DNA of 64,000 nt from Calamus simplicifolius (lineage: Eukaryota > Streptophyta > Magnoliopsida > Arecales > Arecaceae). Each line of letters opens with the position of its first letter. Position 1 is the first letter of the stretch. Made by a program: the position numbers and the translations under genes. This document shows, piece by piece, positions 12,066 through 23,841 of this stretch. The notes beneath the pieces are model-generated. The model had not been told where the DNA came from and searched no databases. It worked only from the letters and a program-made list of their open reading frames with translations. The DNA is taken from NCBI GenBank assembly GCA_900491605.1, contig UESW01005037.1, positions 377,861 through 441,860 on the forward strand, written 5' to 3'.

Positions 12066-13140
12066 AATGGCAATATTTATTATTACAATTGGCTAACAAA
12101 TGAAGCTAAAAATAAATAATAACAAAGAGATGTTATAAAACAAGAAAATCATTCCACTTAAATGTGTACGTGCCGAGACGTGTACATTGATGACCTAATA
12201 CCGATACACATTATGTATATATGGAAGACATTTGCATGCATGTCACTGTTCTATTTTTCTTAGGCATCTCACTGTTCTATTTGTACTTGAATTGAGTTAG
12301 TGTTGGACTGTCTTAGTTTCAGTCCAATTTTACTTGCATGTTGGTTCTTATCATCATGAAGAGCTGGGCTTGCATAATAAAAGAGGCTTGTGGGTTTTGA
12401 AGAATGGAGTCATGTTGGTTTTTTGAGCTGATTGAAAATGAGTATTGTTGCAGCATCTATTCAACTGTTAATAGGCTTTTGTTGGCCATTTGAGTACATA
12501 TTATTGTCCTGCCTATTTTATTACTCTATATCTACCATGATTCACTCCCATTAATTGAAGATGGTAGAAACCATTATCCATCCATGAAAAGAGACTATTT
12601 TGATTAATCATGTTGCATTTAATGTTCTCTATCATTTTGATTTTTGTTCATTAATTAATATTTCTACTGTACATGAGGTCATAACAATGACTACTACGAA
12701 ATTCACATAAATTTTGATGTTTTAAAGAAAGTGATATGCTTAAATTGTTGAGCTTGCCGCAATGCTACTTATCAGCTTGAGAGTATAAAATTAGAAATAA
12801 ATTTTTATGTGAGAAATCTCCTCTTTGAGGAATTATATGATCATGCCATCATGAAATACTACTTGGAGCATAATAGCTAAAATTTGATTCTTGGGCCTTC
12901 TCTCATCCTTAAAATTTATATAGTTAGAGCAGCATCGATCTTTTTTATCTATTTTCCCATCAACATCGTCAAATGGACGTTTCTAGAAGCTTCAATGTAA
13001 TAGCAGGCACAGTATTGACTCTTATGGATCATTAATCAGTCAAGTATTATTTATTTCTTTTATAGTGCAGTGTGCAAAGCCTATGATTAGTTACCAATAA
13101 TAAGCTACATAATGATGATATCATATTATCAAACAAATTA
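12066..13140. other. Harbinger element interior upstream of ORF1, no gene seen
   Basis: AT-rich sequence upstream of the minus-strand ORF1, so it should hold that element's promoter and 5' untranslated region. No exon or motif recognised. Confidence 0.4.
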
Positions 13141-13144
13141 TGAA

Positions 13145-13255
13145 TTGCAAGAAACTCCAGATCCAGCCATCAACCAAAGAGAAATGAGTTGAAATCGCAA
13201 CAAAAGAGAAATGAGTTGCAAGAAACCCTAGATCCAACCATCAACCAAAAAAACA
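13145..13255. repeat. Short direct duplication
   Basis: The phrase GCAAGAAACYCYAGATCCARCCATCAACCAAA occurs twice, at about 13148-13179 and 13218-13249, separated by two copies of AGAGAAATGAGTTG. It is an imperfect local duplication near the right end of the Harbinger element. Confidence 0.75.
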
Positions 13256-13896
13256 AACAGAAACCCCCACTCCAGAGAACAACAATGCCAGGAGCTCCTC
13301 TTAGATTCTGGCAAACCATCATATTATCGCCTAAAACTCACGGATCTCTCAACAAAACCTTACCCACGACCACCGATCACCGATCAAACCCTCAAAATTA
13401 GGTGAACTGATCAACTGAAATGCACGCATATAGTTTCAATGAAATCAGGAGATCAGAGAACGAAAGGAGATCAAGAGGTAGCAAAGCTTACTACTTCTAT
13501 GTGAGGAAGAGAGAAGAAGAGATCAAAGCCGGGCTTCCCGTCCGCTTGCTCTAGTACCTTAACGCGGAGAGAAAAGTCGAGAGGATTCTCACAAGATCCA
13601 AATAAAGAAGGCCATAGTGGAAGAGCAAATGAAGAATGGAGGTTGCCGAATCACTCTCAAACCCTAATCGGAAAGACAGTGTTGAAGACAGCAGACCGAA
13701 GCCCTCTTTTTATCTTTCATTTTTTTCTTCCATCGGGTGCCCCTGGAATACGCGAGATGGAATACGTGCTATTCCATGGTACCCCATGGAATAGCAACAT
13801 GGAAATACGAGCGTTTCAAAATAATAGGAAATCTAGCAAGGCCCACATATCTTTTTACGCTTATTTGAGGGAATAATTGGAATAAGTCCCTATTCC

Positions 13897-13990
13897 AAGC
13901 AGGAATAGGGCATCCAAACATTACGTACGAGTTTAATCGCCTCAAGCAGGAATAGGGCATCCAAACATTACGTACGAGTTTAATCGCCTC
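13897..13990. repeat. Perfect 47-bp tandem duplication at the Harbinger right end
   Basis: Bases 13897-13943 are repeated exactly at 13944-13990. Each copy contains the right terminal motif CATCCAAACATTAC plus 20 bases beyond it (GTACGAGTTTAATCGCCTC). The element therefore appears to have two right ends in tandem. A recent slippage or aberrant excision/repair event is the simplest explanation. Confidence 0.95.
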
Positions 13991-15222
13991 TGGTGCAGCA
14001 GGGCTTTCTCTTGAGCCATGGGATCGGTACAGAGCCCACATATGACCATCCACTTGGCCCAAATAGGATTCGACATTGGACAGGTTGAGTTGATCAAAAT
14101 CAAAAAAATCATGCTAACCGTGCCTGCTTGGCTTTGGGTTCAACCCAACCTTGCTCCGCTTAACCAAGACAAAGCTGGCTAACTATCTTGACCCATCCTT
14201 GGACTTAACACTAAAAGGAGTTCGGCCTGACCCAGATTAGACCGGCTAATAAGAGTCTGGTCGAACAAGAACTGAACCCAAGGAGTTGGGCCCGACCACA
14301 TGGTCGGCTGGACCTGGCTAGGTCCCCAACCCAACTCGACCGCAGAAACCAGGATCGCCTACCTCCCGGAGACGCCCGAGCACCAACGCGGCTGGCCTCC
14401 ACGGCCGGTCGATTTGGCCACGGCGGACCAAAACGCCCTCAACCATCCACCAACCAGCGCGCGACGACGCACCATGGCGATGAGCGCGGCGGGGCGAAGG
14501 CACGCCCCCAACAAGGAGGAGACGGAGTCGTGCTCTCCAAGAGACGCCTGACTCCACCGCAACTGCCCGGCGTTGCGGAGACCCAGACCAGCCCGACCGC
14601 CTGGCCGAACGGGAGCTCGGAAGGCCACACCAGGTCGAGGGATCGACCCGCAACCCACCCGGCGACAATCCACCGTCGGCCAGGTGCGGTGGCGACCAAG
14701 CACCCCTCTCCCCCAAGACTCCGCACTCCGGCTTGGATTGAGCATGGGCCAAACCCGGCTGACCAGCTTGGTAAACAGGTCTCGTTCATAGGTGAAAAAC
14801 CAATTATCCTTCGATAGTCTCACATCCTTCTTATTACCAATGGTGAAGCTGATTTTACAAGGCAAAGGGTCGGGTTTGGAGAGGATTGATCGTGACAAGG
14901 GAGAGTCTTTAAGGTTGTAATCAATATTTTATTTTTTACCTGCTATGATCGTTATCCAAGGTTAAGTCATCTTCTTTATTAAGAAGTAGGAAGCCCTCCA
15001 ATTTAACCAAGCAATATCTGCCATTAGCATTATTGTTTCCTTTCTAGGGAAAAGAAAAAAAAAATAACACTCTGTAGCCTTGATGACCAGATAAGGCAAA
15101 GTATGCAATCATTTCTACATGGAGGGCCTCAACCATAATCTAACCATTGGTTTGTATTTACTATCGCTTTTCCATAGCTTCAAACTAGAAAATCTGAGAG
15201 ATTCTTGTAGCTCTGTCTGAAC
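13991..15222. other. GC-rich unidentified DNA, possibly retroelement-derived
   Basis: From about 14340 to 14760 the sequence becomes strongly GC-rich and opens long overlapping frames in several phases on both strands. They are rich in Arg, Pro, Gly and Ser and resemble no family I know. That is what GC-rich non-coding DNA does by chance, so no gene is called. On the minus strand at about 14770-14898 a frame includes FTIGNKKDVRLSKDNWF, which faintly recalls the zf-RVT region of plant LINEs. This could be a small antisense LINE scrap. The remainder is featureless. Confidence 0.4.
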
Positions 15223-15350
15223 TGTAACGATCCAGATCAGCAAACTTACGAACCTGTTTCGTTACAAAAAAGCAAAACGGATAAGATCCATACCAACTTA
15301 AGCTATCACAGCCTAAAAAAGGATCCAATTGGTACTTGTCCATCTTCCAA
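15223..15350 (-). repeat. TRIM 3' LTR
   Basis: Starts TGTAACGATCC on the plus strand. Aligned with the copy at 15612 it shares GATCC, GTTACA, AAGCAA, CGGATAA, CACAACC/CACAGCC, AAAAAAGGATCCAATT and GTACTTGTCCATCTTCC, with scattered substitutions. The right boundary is uncertain by a few bases. Confidence 0.7.
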
Positions 15351-15595
15351 ACTGGTTATAAACCATTCAATCTTTCCTCAATTTTTTGATGCATGACTAA
15401 ATGAAAGGGTATCACAATCTACCCTTCTTATATAGGCGACGTCCTCGTCGCCAGAGGCATCCACCAGACAGACAGAATTCTAGAGGTGGCTCTGACAGGT
15501 TCAAGAGGTGGCTCCCATCCCATGGATGTAACACTTTGCCCTGTGTGGCATTTAGCTCCTGCCACACATAGCTCCTGCACTTTCGACTGGTACAT

Positions 15596-15608
15596 GGCTC
15601 TGATACCA
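15596..15608 (-). other. Primer-binding site of the TRIM
   Basis: On minus: TGGTATCAGAGCC, complementary to the 3' end of initiator tRNA-Met and three bases inside the LTR at 15612. It fixes the element's orientation. Confidence 0.85.
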
Positions 15609-15611
15609 TAT

Positions 15612-15743
15612 TGTAACGATCCGGGCATGCAAACCCACAAATCAGTTTTGTTACAAGAAAGCAAGACGGATAAAGTCCACACCAACTTGGGCCATCACAA
15701 CCTAAAAAAGGATCCAATTTGTACTTGTCCATCTTCCTTAACA
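15612..15743 (-). repeat. TRIM 5' LTR
   Basis: Plus-strand reading begins TGTAACG and ends CTTAACA, giving the usual TG...CA ends. Adjacent to the primer-binding site at 15596-15608. Confidence 0.72.
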
Positions 15744-15821
15744 TGTTTAGTCTGAACTGTGCTTTAAGATTCGAGCTCCGACTGCTATCTACTTGATCTC
15801 CAACGAACCTCATCGTACTCT

Positions 15822-16620
15822 GTGTACGAACCTCACCGGACGATGGTGGACGCTGCCCCCCCCCCCACTCCTATTGCTATGGATGAAGCCAAGGACGGAT
15901 GGATGCCTTGGAGATGTGTAGCGGATAGCCGTTTGGCTTGCTCCTTCCCTTTCTCCGATGGAGGTGGCGGAGCTGGAGCTTGCTTTCCAGAGATCATCCA
16001 AGTGCCATCAGAGGCCTTGGAAGAGAAGCTAGCTGCTGGGAGAAGAAGGCCATTCTCACGAGAAGCATTCACCGCTGGGTTCCACTGGATGTTATCATCC
16101 GAGAATTTTGGCGAGCTAGAGTCTCCGGCGAGGTCGAAGTTGTATGCCTTGCTCACCGGTGCTACATCTACCGATTTTCTGACCCTAACACCAAGGAAAT
16201 GGCTCTGGGAAGGTCGTGGGTTGCCAACGGCCAACCAATTGCCATCGAGGAATGGAGATCAGAGTTCATCCTGGCAGCTAATTCTGTGGCATCTGCCTTT
16301 CTCTGGGTTCGATTGCCTAACCTGCCGATGGAATTCTGGTTAGATGAGATACTATGAACAATACTTGCACCGGCTGATCAGCTTGTCTTCTCTGACTCTT
16401 CAACCAAGGAGAAGAATAGGGGAGGCTTTGTTCGAGCATTTGTATGCATTAATCTAAGAAGATCTCTCCGTCCGGGAGTCAGAGTGCGGGGAAGCCGATC
16501 CCCCTTCTGACAACAGTTTGCTTACAAGCACCCGGATGAGATTTTCTCCAAATATGGTTCTCTACACCTCAATGATCCCTGCTCGCCCCTACCAGAATCT
16601 GAGTCCTCCTCGGCTGGAAC
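15822..16620 (+). pseudogene. LINE A ORF1, DUF4283 RNA-binding-type protein, broken
   Basis: In the frame of 15938-16357 one reads IIREFWRARVSGEVEVVCLA, then ALGRSWVANGQPIAIEEWRSEF and SAFLWVRLPNLPMEFW. This is the DUF4283 pattern of plant L1 ORF1 proteins (family: GQPL.I..W.PEF ... WVR.P.LP.EFW). A TGA follows soon after EFWLDEIL at about 16355. The frame then continues with a recognisable ADQLVFSDSSTKEKNRGGF region and another stop near 16510. ORF1 normally coats the LINE RNA and may carry a zinc knuckle, which I could not find here. Non-functional. Confidence 0.7.
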
Positions 16621-17536
16621 CAGATATAGTCCCTAGATGACTGCACTTCGACAATGGAGGACTTCCCATGGCCAAGTTTCGGAGTTGAGGAGGAAGCCCC
16701 AGTCTGCATTGAACCTAGCTGGGACTGCTCTATGATCGGTCCTGGTGGATGGAAGGCAAGAGCCAGTGAAGATAGCTCGATGGTGCCTTTATAAGCCTGG
16801 TCAGCCTTTGGCTTCCCCTGCCTCTCTGGTCCAGATCAGGATCCAGTTGGGAAGATGGTGGTGAATCGGGTTGCTGGAGGTGTGCTTGTGGAAGGCGGGC
16901 ATGCCGGGATGACTGAAACTGAGACTGAAACTATGACTGAAACTCAAACAGAGAAAAAGGGTTCTTAGCAAGCTCTGAACTCTAATTTGGTTTTTGAGAG
17001 CCCCTTCGCTCTTCTTGGCACAAATAAATGGGGTGGATGGCCCAAGGTTCGCAAGGATGCCTACCTTGGTCCATTAAAGAGGGCTAGGCCTACGGAGTCT
17101 CTAACTCAACGAGTTATTTCCAAAAATGCAAAAAGAAATGGAAAAGCGATCCCATCTGGCTCAAATTCATCTTTTCAGCATCTTCGGACTCACCTTGGGG
17201 CCCTATTGCTCCGACTGGCATGGGCCCAAGTCTACTTGTAGTAAGGGTGTGACCCCTGTTGGGGAGAAGGATGTGGCTTCCTAGCCAACTCAACTGGAGG
17301 GACGATGCCATGATTCGATCGTCTCTTGCCTTAAGGATGCCATTCTGGGGCAGGGCAAGGATACCCAGATCATGGCCTCGTCCCCCCGGGTGAAAGAGAC
17401 TGAAGCAGTAATGGGGGCTACCCAACTGATGGACTGCATTAGACAGAATCCTAAGGGTGGTACCCCGCTTAATGGCTGCCTTTCTGATATTGATATATTG
17501 GAGGACTAGGTTGGGACCCAACCCTCCCAACTATCA
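16621..17536 (+). other. LINE A ORF1 C-terminal / inter-ORF region, degenerate
   Basis: Lies between the DUF4283 part and the ORF2 start. Pro/Ser-rich translated fragments fit the poorly conserved tail of plant LINE ORF1. No domain is recognised. Confidence 0.4.
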
Positions 17537-20500
17537 AATGAAGATTCTTATATGGAATTTCAGAGGAGCCCAAAAACCTTCATTTCACTCCTCTTTTGGG
17601 AGACTTATGCAGCTATATAGTTTTGATATCTGTGTTCTTTTGGAAACCCGATTGTCGGTGACAGCTTGGCCCACTTTAGAAGATAGGTTTCCAAATATTG
17701 GTCTTATTATGCAGTGGAGTCTATGGGTCTATCAAGAGGTATTTTGGCTCTTTGGCGCAACACCTTCATTAGAGTGAATGCCTTTCACCGATGTAACCAG
17801 CAATTTGCTCTTGTCATCTTTGAGGGGACATCTGACCTCTGGCTTCTCTCGGGTGTTTATGCTAGTACTGATTTTTAGAAAAGGCATATTCTCTAGTCTA
17901 AGATTCTCTCTCTTCTTGCTTAGGAATTTTTCATCCATCATTGCGAGAGATTTCAACTGCATTGTTGGGGCCAATGAAAAGAAAGAGGACAGATAGATTA
18001 TGGGTTTAGCATATATTTCTGAGTTTAGGACCTTTATCTCTTTTGTTGGGTTGCTGGATCTAGGGTTCTCAAGTCCCCAATTCACTTAGTATAATAACTG
18101 CTAGGGATCTGCTTGAGTTTGAGAAAGACTGGATAGGGCTATGGCCATGACCCAATGGTTTCAAAATTATCCTTCTGTCACTATTACTCATCTTTCAAGG
18201 ATTGCCTCTTATCACTGTTCCATTCTAATATCCACTGATGTGGCTGTTAAGCAACAGAGATAGTTTTGATTTGAGCAGTTCTGGACTTCCTATTCCTCTG
18301 CTTATCTCTTAGGTTTGACATTTACCTGTGAGAGATAGTGCTATTTATAGGTTATCTAGGCATCTTGTGTTAGCGAGGTAAGACTTTCTAGATGGAACAT
18401 ATTGGAGGTTGGGGACTTAGTGAGAAAAGTAGAGCATGTGGAAGCTGATATTGCTACTCTCTAGACCAAAGAAGAACAGGAAGGATGCCTCCCTAATTCT
18501 GACCTCACATCTCTTCGAGCTAAGTTATCTCTTCACCACTCTCTTCTTCAGCAGCAGGAGATTTTTTGGAGGCAGAGGTCTCAAATATAGTGGATTCGAG
18601 ACGGGGATCGCAATACCAGATTTTTTCATCAAGCACCCTGAAGCGACGTGCAGCTAATAGGATTCGATGCCTTGCTGATGAGAAGGGGAATTACCAGGAG
18701 GATATCCACATCATCAGGGATCAACTATTTTATTTCTTTTGGTCCAGATGGTCAGAGCATACTGGCGATGGGTTTCCTATCCATCCAGTCCTAACTTCCA
18801 AGAAGGTCTCTGCACATGTGAATGACCTTCTTATCAAGTCGATTACAACGAATGAGATATGGATGGCTTTATGGGATCTTGGGCCTGACAAGGCCCCTGG
18901 ACCCGATGGGTTTCTGCCTTTCTTCTTCTGCTACTATTGAAATATTATGGGTCAGGATGTAGTGCAGGCTATCCAGATTGTTTTTCAATCCAAATTTATT
19001 CATGCTGATTGAAACTGGATACTCATTACTCTTGTGCCCAAACGCTTGATGCTTTCACTCCTTTACACTATCAGCCAAGTAGCCTCTGCACTACCTTGTA
19101 CAAGGTCTGTGCGCATATTTTAGTCATCCACTTACAGAATGTGATATCCTGCCTTATTTCTGCTAAGTAGGAAGCCTTTATTAGAGGGTGCAACATTTCG
19201 GATAATGTCCTTATAGCCCAGAAATTTATGCATGACTTTCAGAGATCCGCAGCCTGACAGTGCCTTATGGCTGTTAAGCCTGGATATGGAGCAAGCTTAT
19301 GACAGATTGAGTTGGGCATTTCTATACCGAACACTTCATGAATTTGGGTTTGATGGCTTTTTTAGTGACTGGATCATGGCTTGCATTCATATGCCATCAT
19401 TCTCTCTTATCATTAACGGTAGCCAGACAGATTTCTTTCACTCTACTGTGGAGCTGCGTCAATGATGCCCTCTATCCCCTTTCTTGTTTATCCTTACTGT
19501 TGACGATCTATCTCGTGCATTCTCTCAGGCACAATATGATCTTCGCATTGCTCCCTTCACTGTAGGCCCCCATGGCCTCTCGGTCTCTTATCTCCTATTT
19601 GCTAATGACTGCATCTTGCGGGGTTAGGTTGCTATCTACAATGTGACTACTTTTGCTTCCATTATTCAGTTATATTGTCAGACTCTGGTCAGAAGGTTAA
19701 TCTATAAAAGTCCATGATCTGCTTTAGTTCGAAAACTACTAGTTTAGCTAGGGAGACCATCCTCCAAACCTTGGGCGTCACTATTCAGACTGACCAGCTA
19801 TCATACCTGGAGATTCCTATTATGGGAAAATAGCCACGAAATAGTGATTACATTGATATAGATCACCAGGTCCAAGACCGTATTGATGGCTGACAAGTCA
19901 CTGGATTATCCATGATGGCGAGGAGCACCCTTCTATGCTTAATTCTCACTTCTCTTCCTCTTTATCTTCTATCCAATGCTACAATCCCGATGACTTATCT
20001 GAGGAGGATAGAGAGATGCTTTAGAGACTTCCTCTGGACCTCTATGCAGGACGACCATGGTATTTATCTGCTGGCATAGGACACTATTTGCTTGCTGACT
20101 TCAGAAGGTGGCCTTGGAATCCATTCTCTGACCGTAAGGAGAGAGGCTCTGATTGCTAGGCACGCAACGCGATTCTTACTTGATTCACATTGTTTCTGGA
20201 CCTCTTTTATGCATGCTAGATATAATGCTTGGACTCCTTCTATGGATTTTCAGTCTTCTTGCAGATATTCTTTCTTTTAGAAGGAGGTTTGCTAGCACGC
20301 TTTAACTATCTTGAACAACATCTCATGGATGATTAGAGATGGTTTCTCTGTAGGTTATTCAAGATACATAGATTGTTGATATCCTCCTCTCACTTGGCCT
20401 ACTTTTATCAATATTAATATTCCTAGCAGCATGAGGGTTACTAATTTGAGCTCTCAGGATCTCTCCTCTGGCATATTTCCATGGTGTTTCAGTTCTTTGG

Positions 20501-21560
20501 TGAGGAGCTATCTCGCCAGATACTCTCTATTCTGCTCATACCGGGGCACACATCTGATACTAGATTATGAAAGAGATCATGTCTTTCTAGTGCTCCTACC
20601 AGGGACCTCATGAAGATTTATAGGCCATAGCCTCAGCATACGAAGGATGCAGCGTGGATCTAAAAGCTTTCCATCCATCCCAGGATCCAGCTCTTTATTT
20701 GAAAGCTTGCATAGGATTATCTTCCTATCTGCTCCCTGCTCTTTGGGAGGGGATTGGTCATCTAGGCTACTTGCCTATTGTGCAGATAGAAGGAGGAAAC
20801 TATTGATCATGCCATCTTCATCTACCCAGAGTGAGACATATCTGGCAGATTATAGGATACCAACTCAGGAAGGGTGGTAATGGTTCTTGGTGATCTATTT
20901 TCATGTGCGATATTCGGAGGGGTAACCAGCAGTAGGGCACCATTTGGGCAGTCATAGCCTATCAGATTTAGTTATCGCGAAACTAGCTTATCTTCACTGA
21001 TGATATTGTCTCTCCCTATAGGATAGTGAGAAAAGCCATATCTTTATATGTTGAATACATACTTCATTGCATTGCTCTTGATTCTGATAGCTCTAGCCAC
21101 TGGGGCTCCCTTACTGCTTCGGCAATGAACCAGCATACATTTTCATCTCTTGAGAACCCTCATAGGGTTTGTAAAAATCAACTTCGATAGGAGTGTTCGG
21201 AGAAGATTTGCTGGTTCAGCATTTATTATCCATGGGATTGATGGAGCAATATTGGCGGTGGATGGCCTCGACCTCCTAGACTACTTTATTCCTTTGGCTG
21301 GGCTTTATGTAGCTTGAGCTGGTATTTCCTATGCTACTTAGATCTTTCATGCTCATAGTCTCTTCATGGAGGGGGACTCTCTTACTGTCATCCAATGGCT
21401 TTGGCAGAACTACTGTGATCATATTTCACTCAACCCTTTGCTCCATGACATTTGGTCTATCCTTCGGGATGTTCACATAATCTAAATCCATCATGTCTAC
21501 TGAAAATCCAACTCTGTGGCTGACTGGGTGGCAGCCTCTATGGTCTATCATGTCGGGTTT
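17537..21560 (+). pseudogene. LINE A ORF2, endonuclease-reverse transcriptase-RNase H, broken
   Basis: Endonuclease: starts MKILIWNFRGAQKPSF at 17537, with LLETRLS (metal-binding Glu) and ARDFNCIVG where the family has GDFN. The later SDHC motif reads SYHC, so a catalytic Asp is lost. Reverse transcriptase: LGPDKAPGPDGF near 18880, LDMEQAYDRLSW (catalytic Asp) near 19280, and YLLFANDCILRG near 19590 in place of F/Y-ADD, so one of the paired catalytic Asp residues is changed to Asn. RNase H: MEGDSLTVIQWL near 21365 retains the E..D pattern. At least ten stops or frameshifts lie across the region. In an intact element the protein nicks DNA and reverse-transcribes LINE RNA at the nick. Confidence 0.82.
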
Positions 21561-21936
21561 TAAATTTGGAAACAAGAAGACTCATGTCATATTGTACTTA
21601 AACAAATTATGTTTTTTGATCTATCGAGGTTGACTTACATTAGACTAGTGTGATAATCCATTTGTATCAAAAAAAAAAAAAACTAAAAACTAAAAAAATC
21701 TGAGTAAGAGAGTGAGAAAGGTGCCTTCCATCACTTAGCTATTGGATTACTATAAAAAATAGAAATGATGAATTCTATCCCCTTGTACATATAAAATAAA
21801 TACTATGAATTAGGAATTTGATAATAAAAAAGGTCCTCTAAATGTAAGATCAAAGTTTCCAAAAGTTATTCATCTTTTAAATATCCAAAAAAGAAAAAAA
21901 ATCATAGACCTAGAAAATAATATGCGATGGCGGAAG

Positions 21937-22404
21937 TGTAATAACCCGTCGCCTTTTAATGGTCCTTATTTTATTACTAGCATTTCACTAATTAAGAAGT
22001 GATAACAGCCCCCCTTAAATGTTGAACGCTTGCTTGATGGGAGCATGCGGTGAAGGGAATTGAGTATAAATAGGGAACCCTTCCTAAGGCTTTCAACAAG
22101 GTTATCGAAAGAAAAACCTAATAAGCGGAGGCATTGGCATTGAGTCCCTGATCAAGAGCACATCCTGAGGGCATACACCATCAGAGTGCGATGGCTCGTT
22201 GATTAGAAGAACTCAATAAGAACTCAATCAAGATCCATCGAGAGGACTCAATCAAGATCCATCGAGAGGAGGAAGATCAATATTCAAGGAAGATTGAATT
22301 CCTTACCTCATCGGATAGACCATTAATAATAATGGATGGAGGTATTTATCGATCATAATAAATATATTGATATTGTGATCAATATATTTAAATTAAGTCT
22401 TACA
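21937..22404 (+). repeat. Copia-1 5' LTR
   Basis: 468 bases, TGTAATAACC...GTCTTACA. It contains GAGTATAAATAGGG near 22065, a good TATA box for the element's transcript. It also has a local duplication of AACTCAAT(C)AAG and two copies of AAGATCCATCGAGAGGA, which lie within the transcribed part. Confidence 0.93.
22063..22078 (+). promoter_or_regulatory. TATA box of the copia-1 LTR promoter
   Basis: TATAAATA occurs within GAGTATAAATAGGG about 130 bases into the 468-base LTR, the expected U3 position. The same motif is conserved in the 3' LTR near 28300, which could fire outward into LINE B. Confidence 0.6.
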
Positions 22405-22406
22405 TT

Positions 22407-22418
22407 TGGTATCAGAGC
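22407..22418 (+). other. Copia-1 primer-binding site
   Basis: TGGTATCAGAGC, two bases after the 5' LTR, complementary to initiator tRNA-Met. Confidence 0.95.
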
Positions 22419-23841
22419 ATTTTAAACCTCTGCCTTATTTTGTGAGTATTTCCATCCAAGTTTCTCTTTTCAAGCAATTTATGCCGCGTGTTTTCCGTTT
22501 TCAGTTTTTCGGATCAGGTTTCGATCAGTTCTGATCTTTGTTCACGGAATTGATAGAAACCATTAAACCTATCTCAGATTCTGATTTTTTTATGGAAACA
22601 AAACGTGGCCTCTTTCTTTTCTATTAAAGATTTCTTTCTGGCATTAAAGGTTTCCCGGATTTCTTTTTGGTATTAAAGAGATAGCATTAAAGAAAGGAAG
22701 AGAAAAGAAACGTAGCATTAAAGAAAGGAAAAACTAAAGAAAGAAATGCAGCGGAAACATGGCTTCCATAACTACATGCGGTGACATATTAAAAAAGAGA
22801 AAACGTGGCCTGTTTTGGTTTTCGCTTTTCTCGCTTATGGTCTTTCCGTTCTCTCACGAGATTTAAAATCTGGATTGGTTGAATTTTAAATGCATTTATT
22901 ATCTGTTTAATATTTTATTAAATCATGTAACATGATTTGTATTTATCATTTTTTCTTAAGTTTAAATTTTTATATTAAAATACGCCTCCTGAGTCTCTAT
23001 GCATACGGTGTTTTGCATAGACTGGCCCAAGGGAATAATGAGCTACGGCCGGACGTGTTTTAATTAACAAAATTTTTTCTTAAGATGATAATTTCAAAAT
23101 TCATTAAATAGATAATTAAAATGTTGTCTCCTGTTATGCGTACTAGATTTATTCTATGCATGAATTTGGTGGTAGTGTGAAAATCACAGTGCAAATCCTT
23201 TCAAGGTCTATTGGTCAGTTGGTGTCTAGAAAGGTAAAGAGATTGTGGTTACTTAATTGGTTCCGTTGACTGACCTAAGGAAAGCAACGGGGGACCCCCA
23301 CTTCTCTTTCACTGGCCTGACCAATTTGACTATCTCAGATCTTGATTTGGAAATGTTACGTTGATTAAGATCACTACCTAATAATCATGCTAAATTGGTT
23401 AATCTATATGCATATAATGGAATTCAATGTCATGTGATCAATATGATGTTGATTAATTGAGGAGTAGCCACATCATCTTTGATTAATCAAAATTATATAT
23501 TGAGTTGCAAAGATCACATAAGGTTAGATGACATTAATTGTGAATAATTATATTAATGTAATGAATCTTATCCCACAGGAATTTTTGTTGCACTAATACA
23601 ATTAATTAGGATGCGATAACAAATTATTTTCTTAATTACCCACATGAATTAAGAAAGGAATATAATTTGTTAGTCACATCATTAAGCTAATGAGTCTATT
23701 TGAGTATAATAACTTAGCCCACAGTAGTTATTGTATGTTATTGATTCATGTTATTGCATGTTTACATTGGTAAAACATGACATCAAGTTATATGCCTCAA
23801 ATTCAATTACATGAACATGATTTTATTTTTATGCAGCTATT
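22419..23841 (+). other. Copia-1 leader, non-coding
   Basis: About 1.4 kb between the primer-binding site and the first gag codon, unusually long for a copia element and without an ORF. It includes AAAGAAAG-type purine-rich repeats near 22675-22745. It should contain the packaging signal, but I see no motif that proves it. Confidence 0.6.

Larger units (their letters stand above)
7428..13935 (-). mobile_element. PIF/Harbinger-type DNA transposon, decayed (about 6.5 kb)
   Basis: Contains the two genes that define this superfamily, a MYB/SANT-like DNA-binding ORF and a Harbinger transposase, both on the minus strand. The left end (7428-7443, GGGTAGTATTTGGATG) and right end (about 13911-13925, complement GTAATGTTTGGATG) share a GTARTRTTTGGATG core and are followed inward by clusters of TATTCC/GGAATA words, as in plant Harbinger ends. 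The exact ends and the expected 3-bp TTA/TAA duplication could not be fixed. Both ORFs are broken, so the copy cannot supply its own proteins. A MITE is nested at 8535-8881 and a dinucleotide repeat at 7952-8005. Confidence 0.65.
15223..15743 (-). mobile_element. TRIM-type miniature LTR retroelement, antisense
   Basis: Two direct repeats of about 130 bases, both starting TGTAACGATCC (15223 and 15612) and both running to GTCCATCTTCC, enclose about 260 bases with no retroviral-type ORF. Directly inside the right-hand repeat, 15596-15608 reads on the minus strand as TGGTATCAGAGCC, the initiator-tRNA-Met primer-binding site of plant LTR elements, three bases from the LTR. So the right repeat is the 5' LTR and transcription would run on minus. 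The whole unit is about 520 bp, the size range of TRIMs, which are non-autonomous and need enzymes from other elements. The two LTRs are clearly diverged, so the insertion is old. Confidence 0.75.
15780..21682 (+). mobile_element. LINE A: L1-type non-LTR retrotransposon, full-length but decayed
   Basis: Recognised by its order of domains on plus: DUF4283 ORF1 (about 15.8-16.6 kb), then in ORF2 an apurinic-type endonuclease, reverse transcriptase, and an RNase H remnant, ending in an A-run at 21669-21682. Its 3' end (TTTTTTGATC... then CCATTTGTATCAAAA) matches that of LINE B (TTTTTTGATC... CCATCTAATTGTATAAAA), so the two are relatives. Many stops and shifts break both ORFs, and catalytic residues are lost (see ORF2). 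A run of 13 C occurs near 15855. The 5' boundary is approximate and no target duplication was confirmed. Confidence 0.82.

Noticed and set aside
14318..14898. Long overlapping reading frames on both strands in GC-rich DNA
   Set aside because: Several phases are open at once, rich in Arg/Pro/Gly and without a recognisable domain. Lack of stops is explained by GC content.
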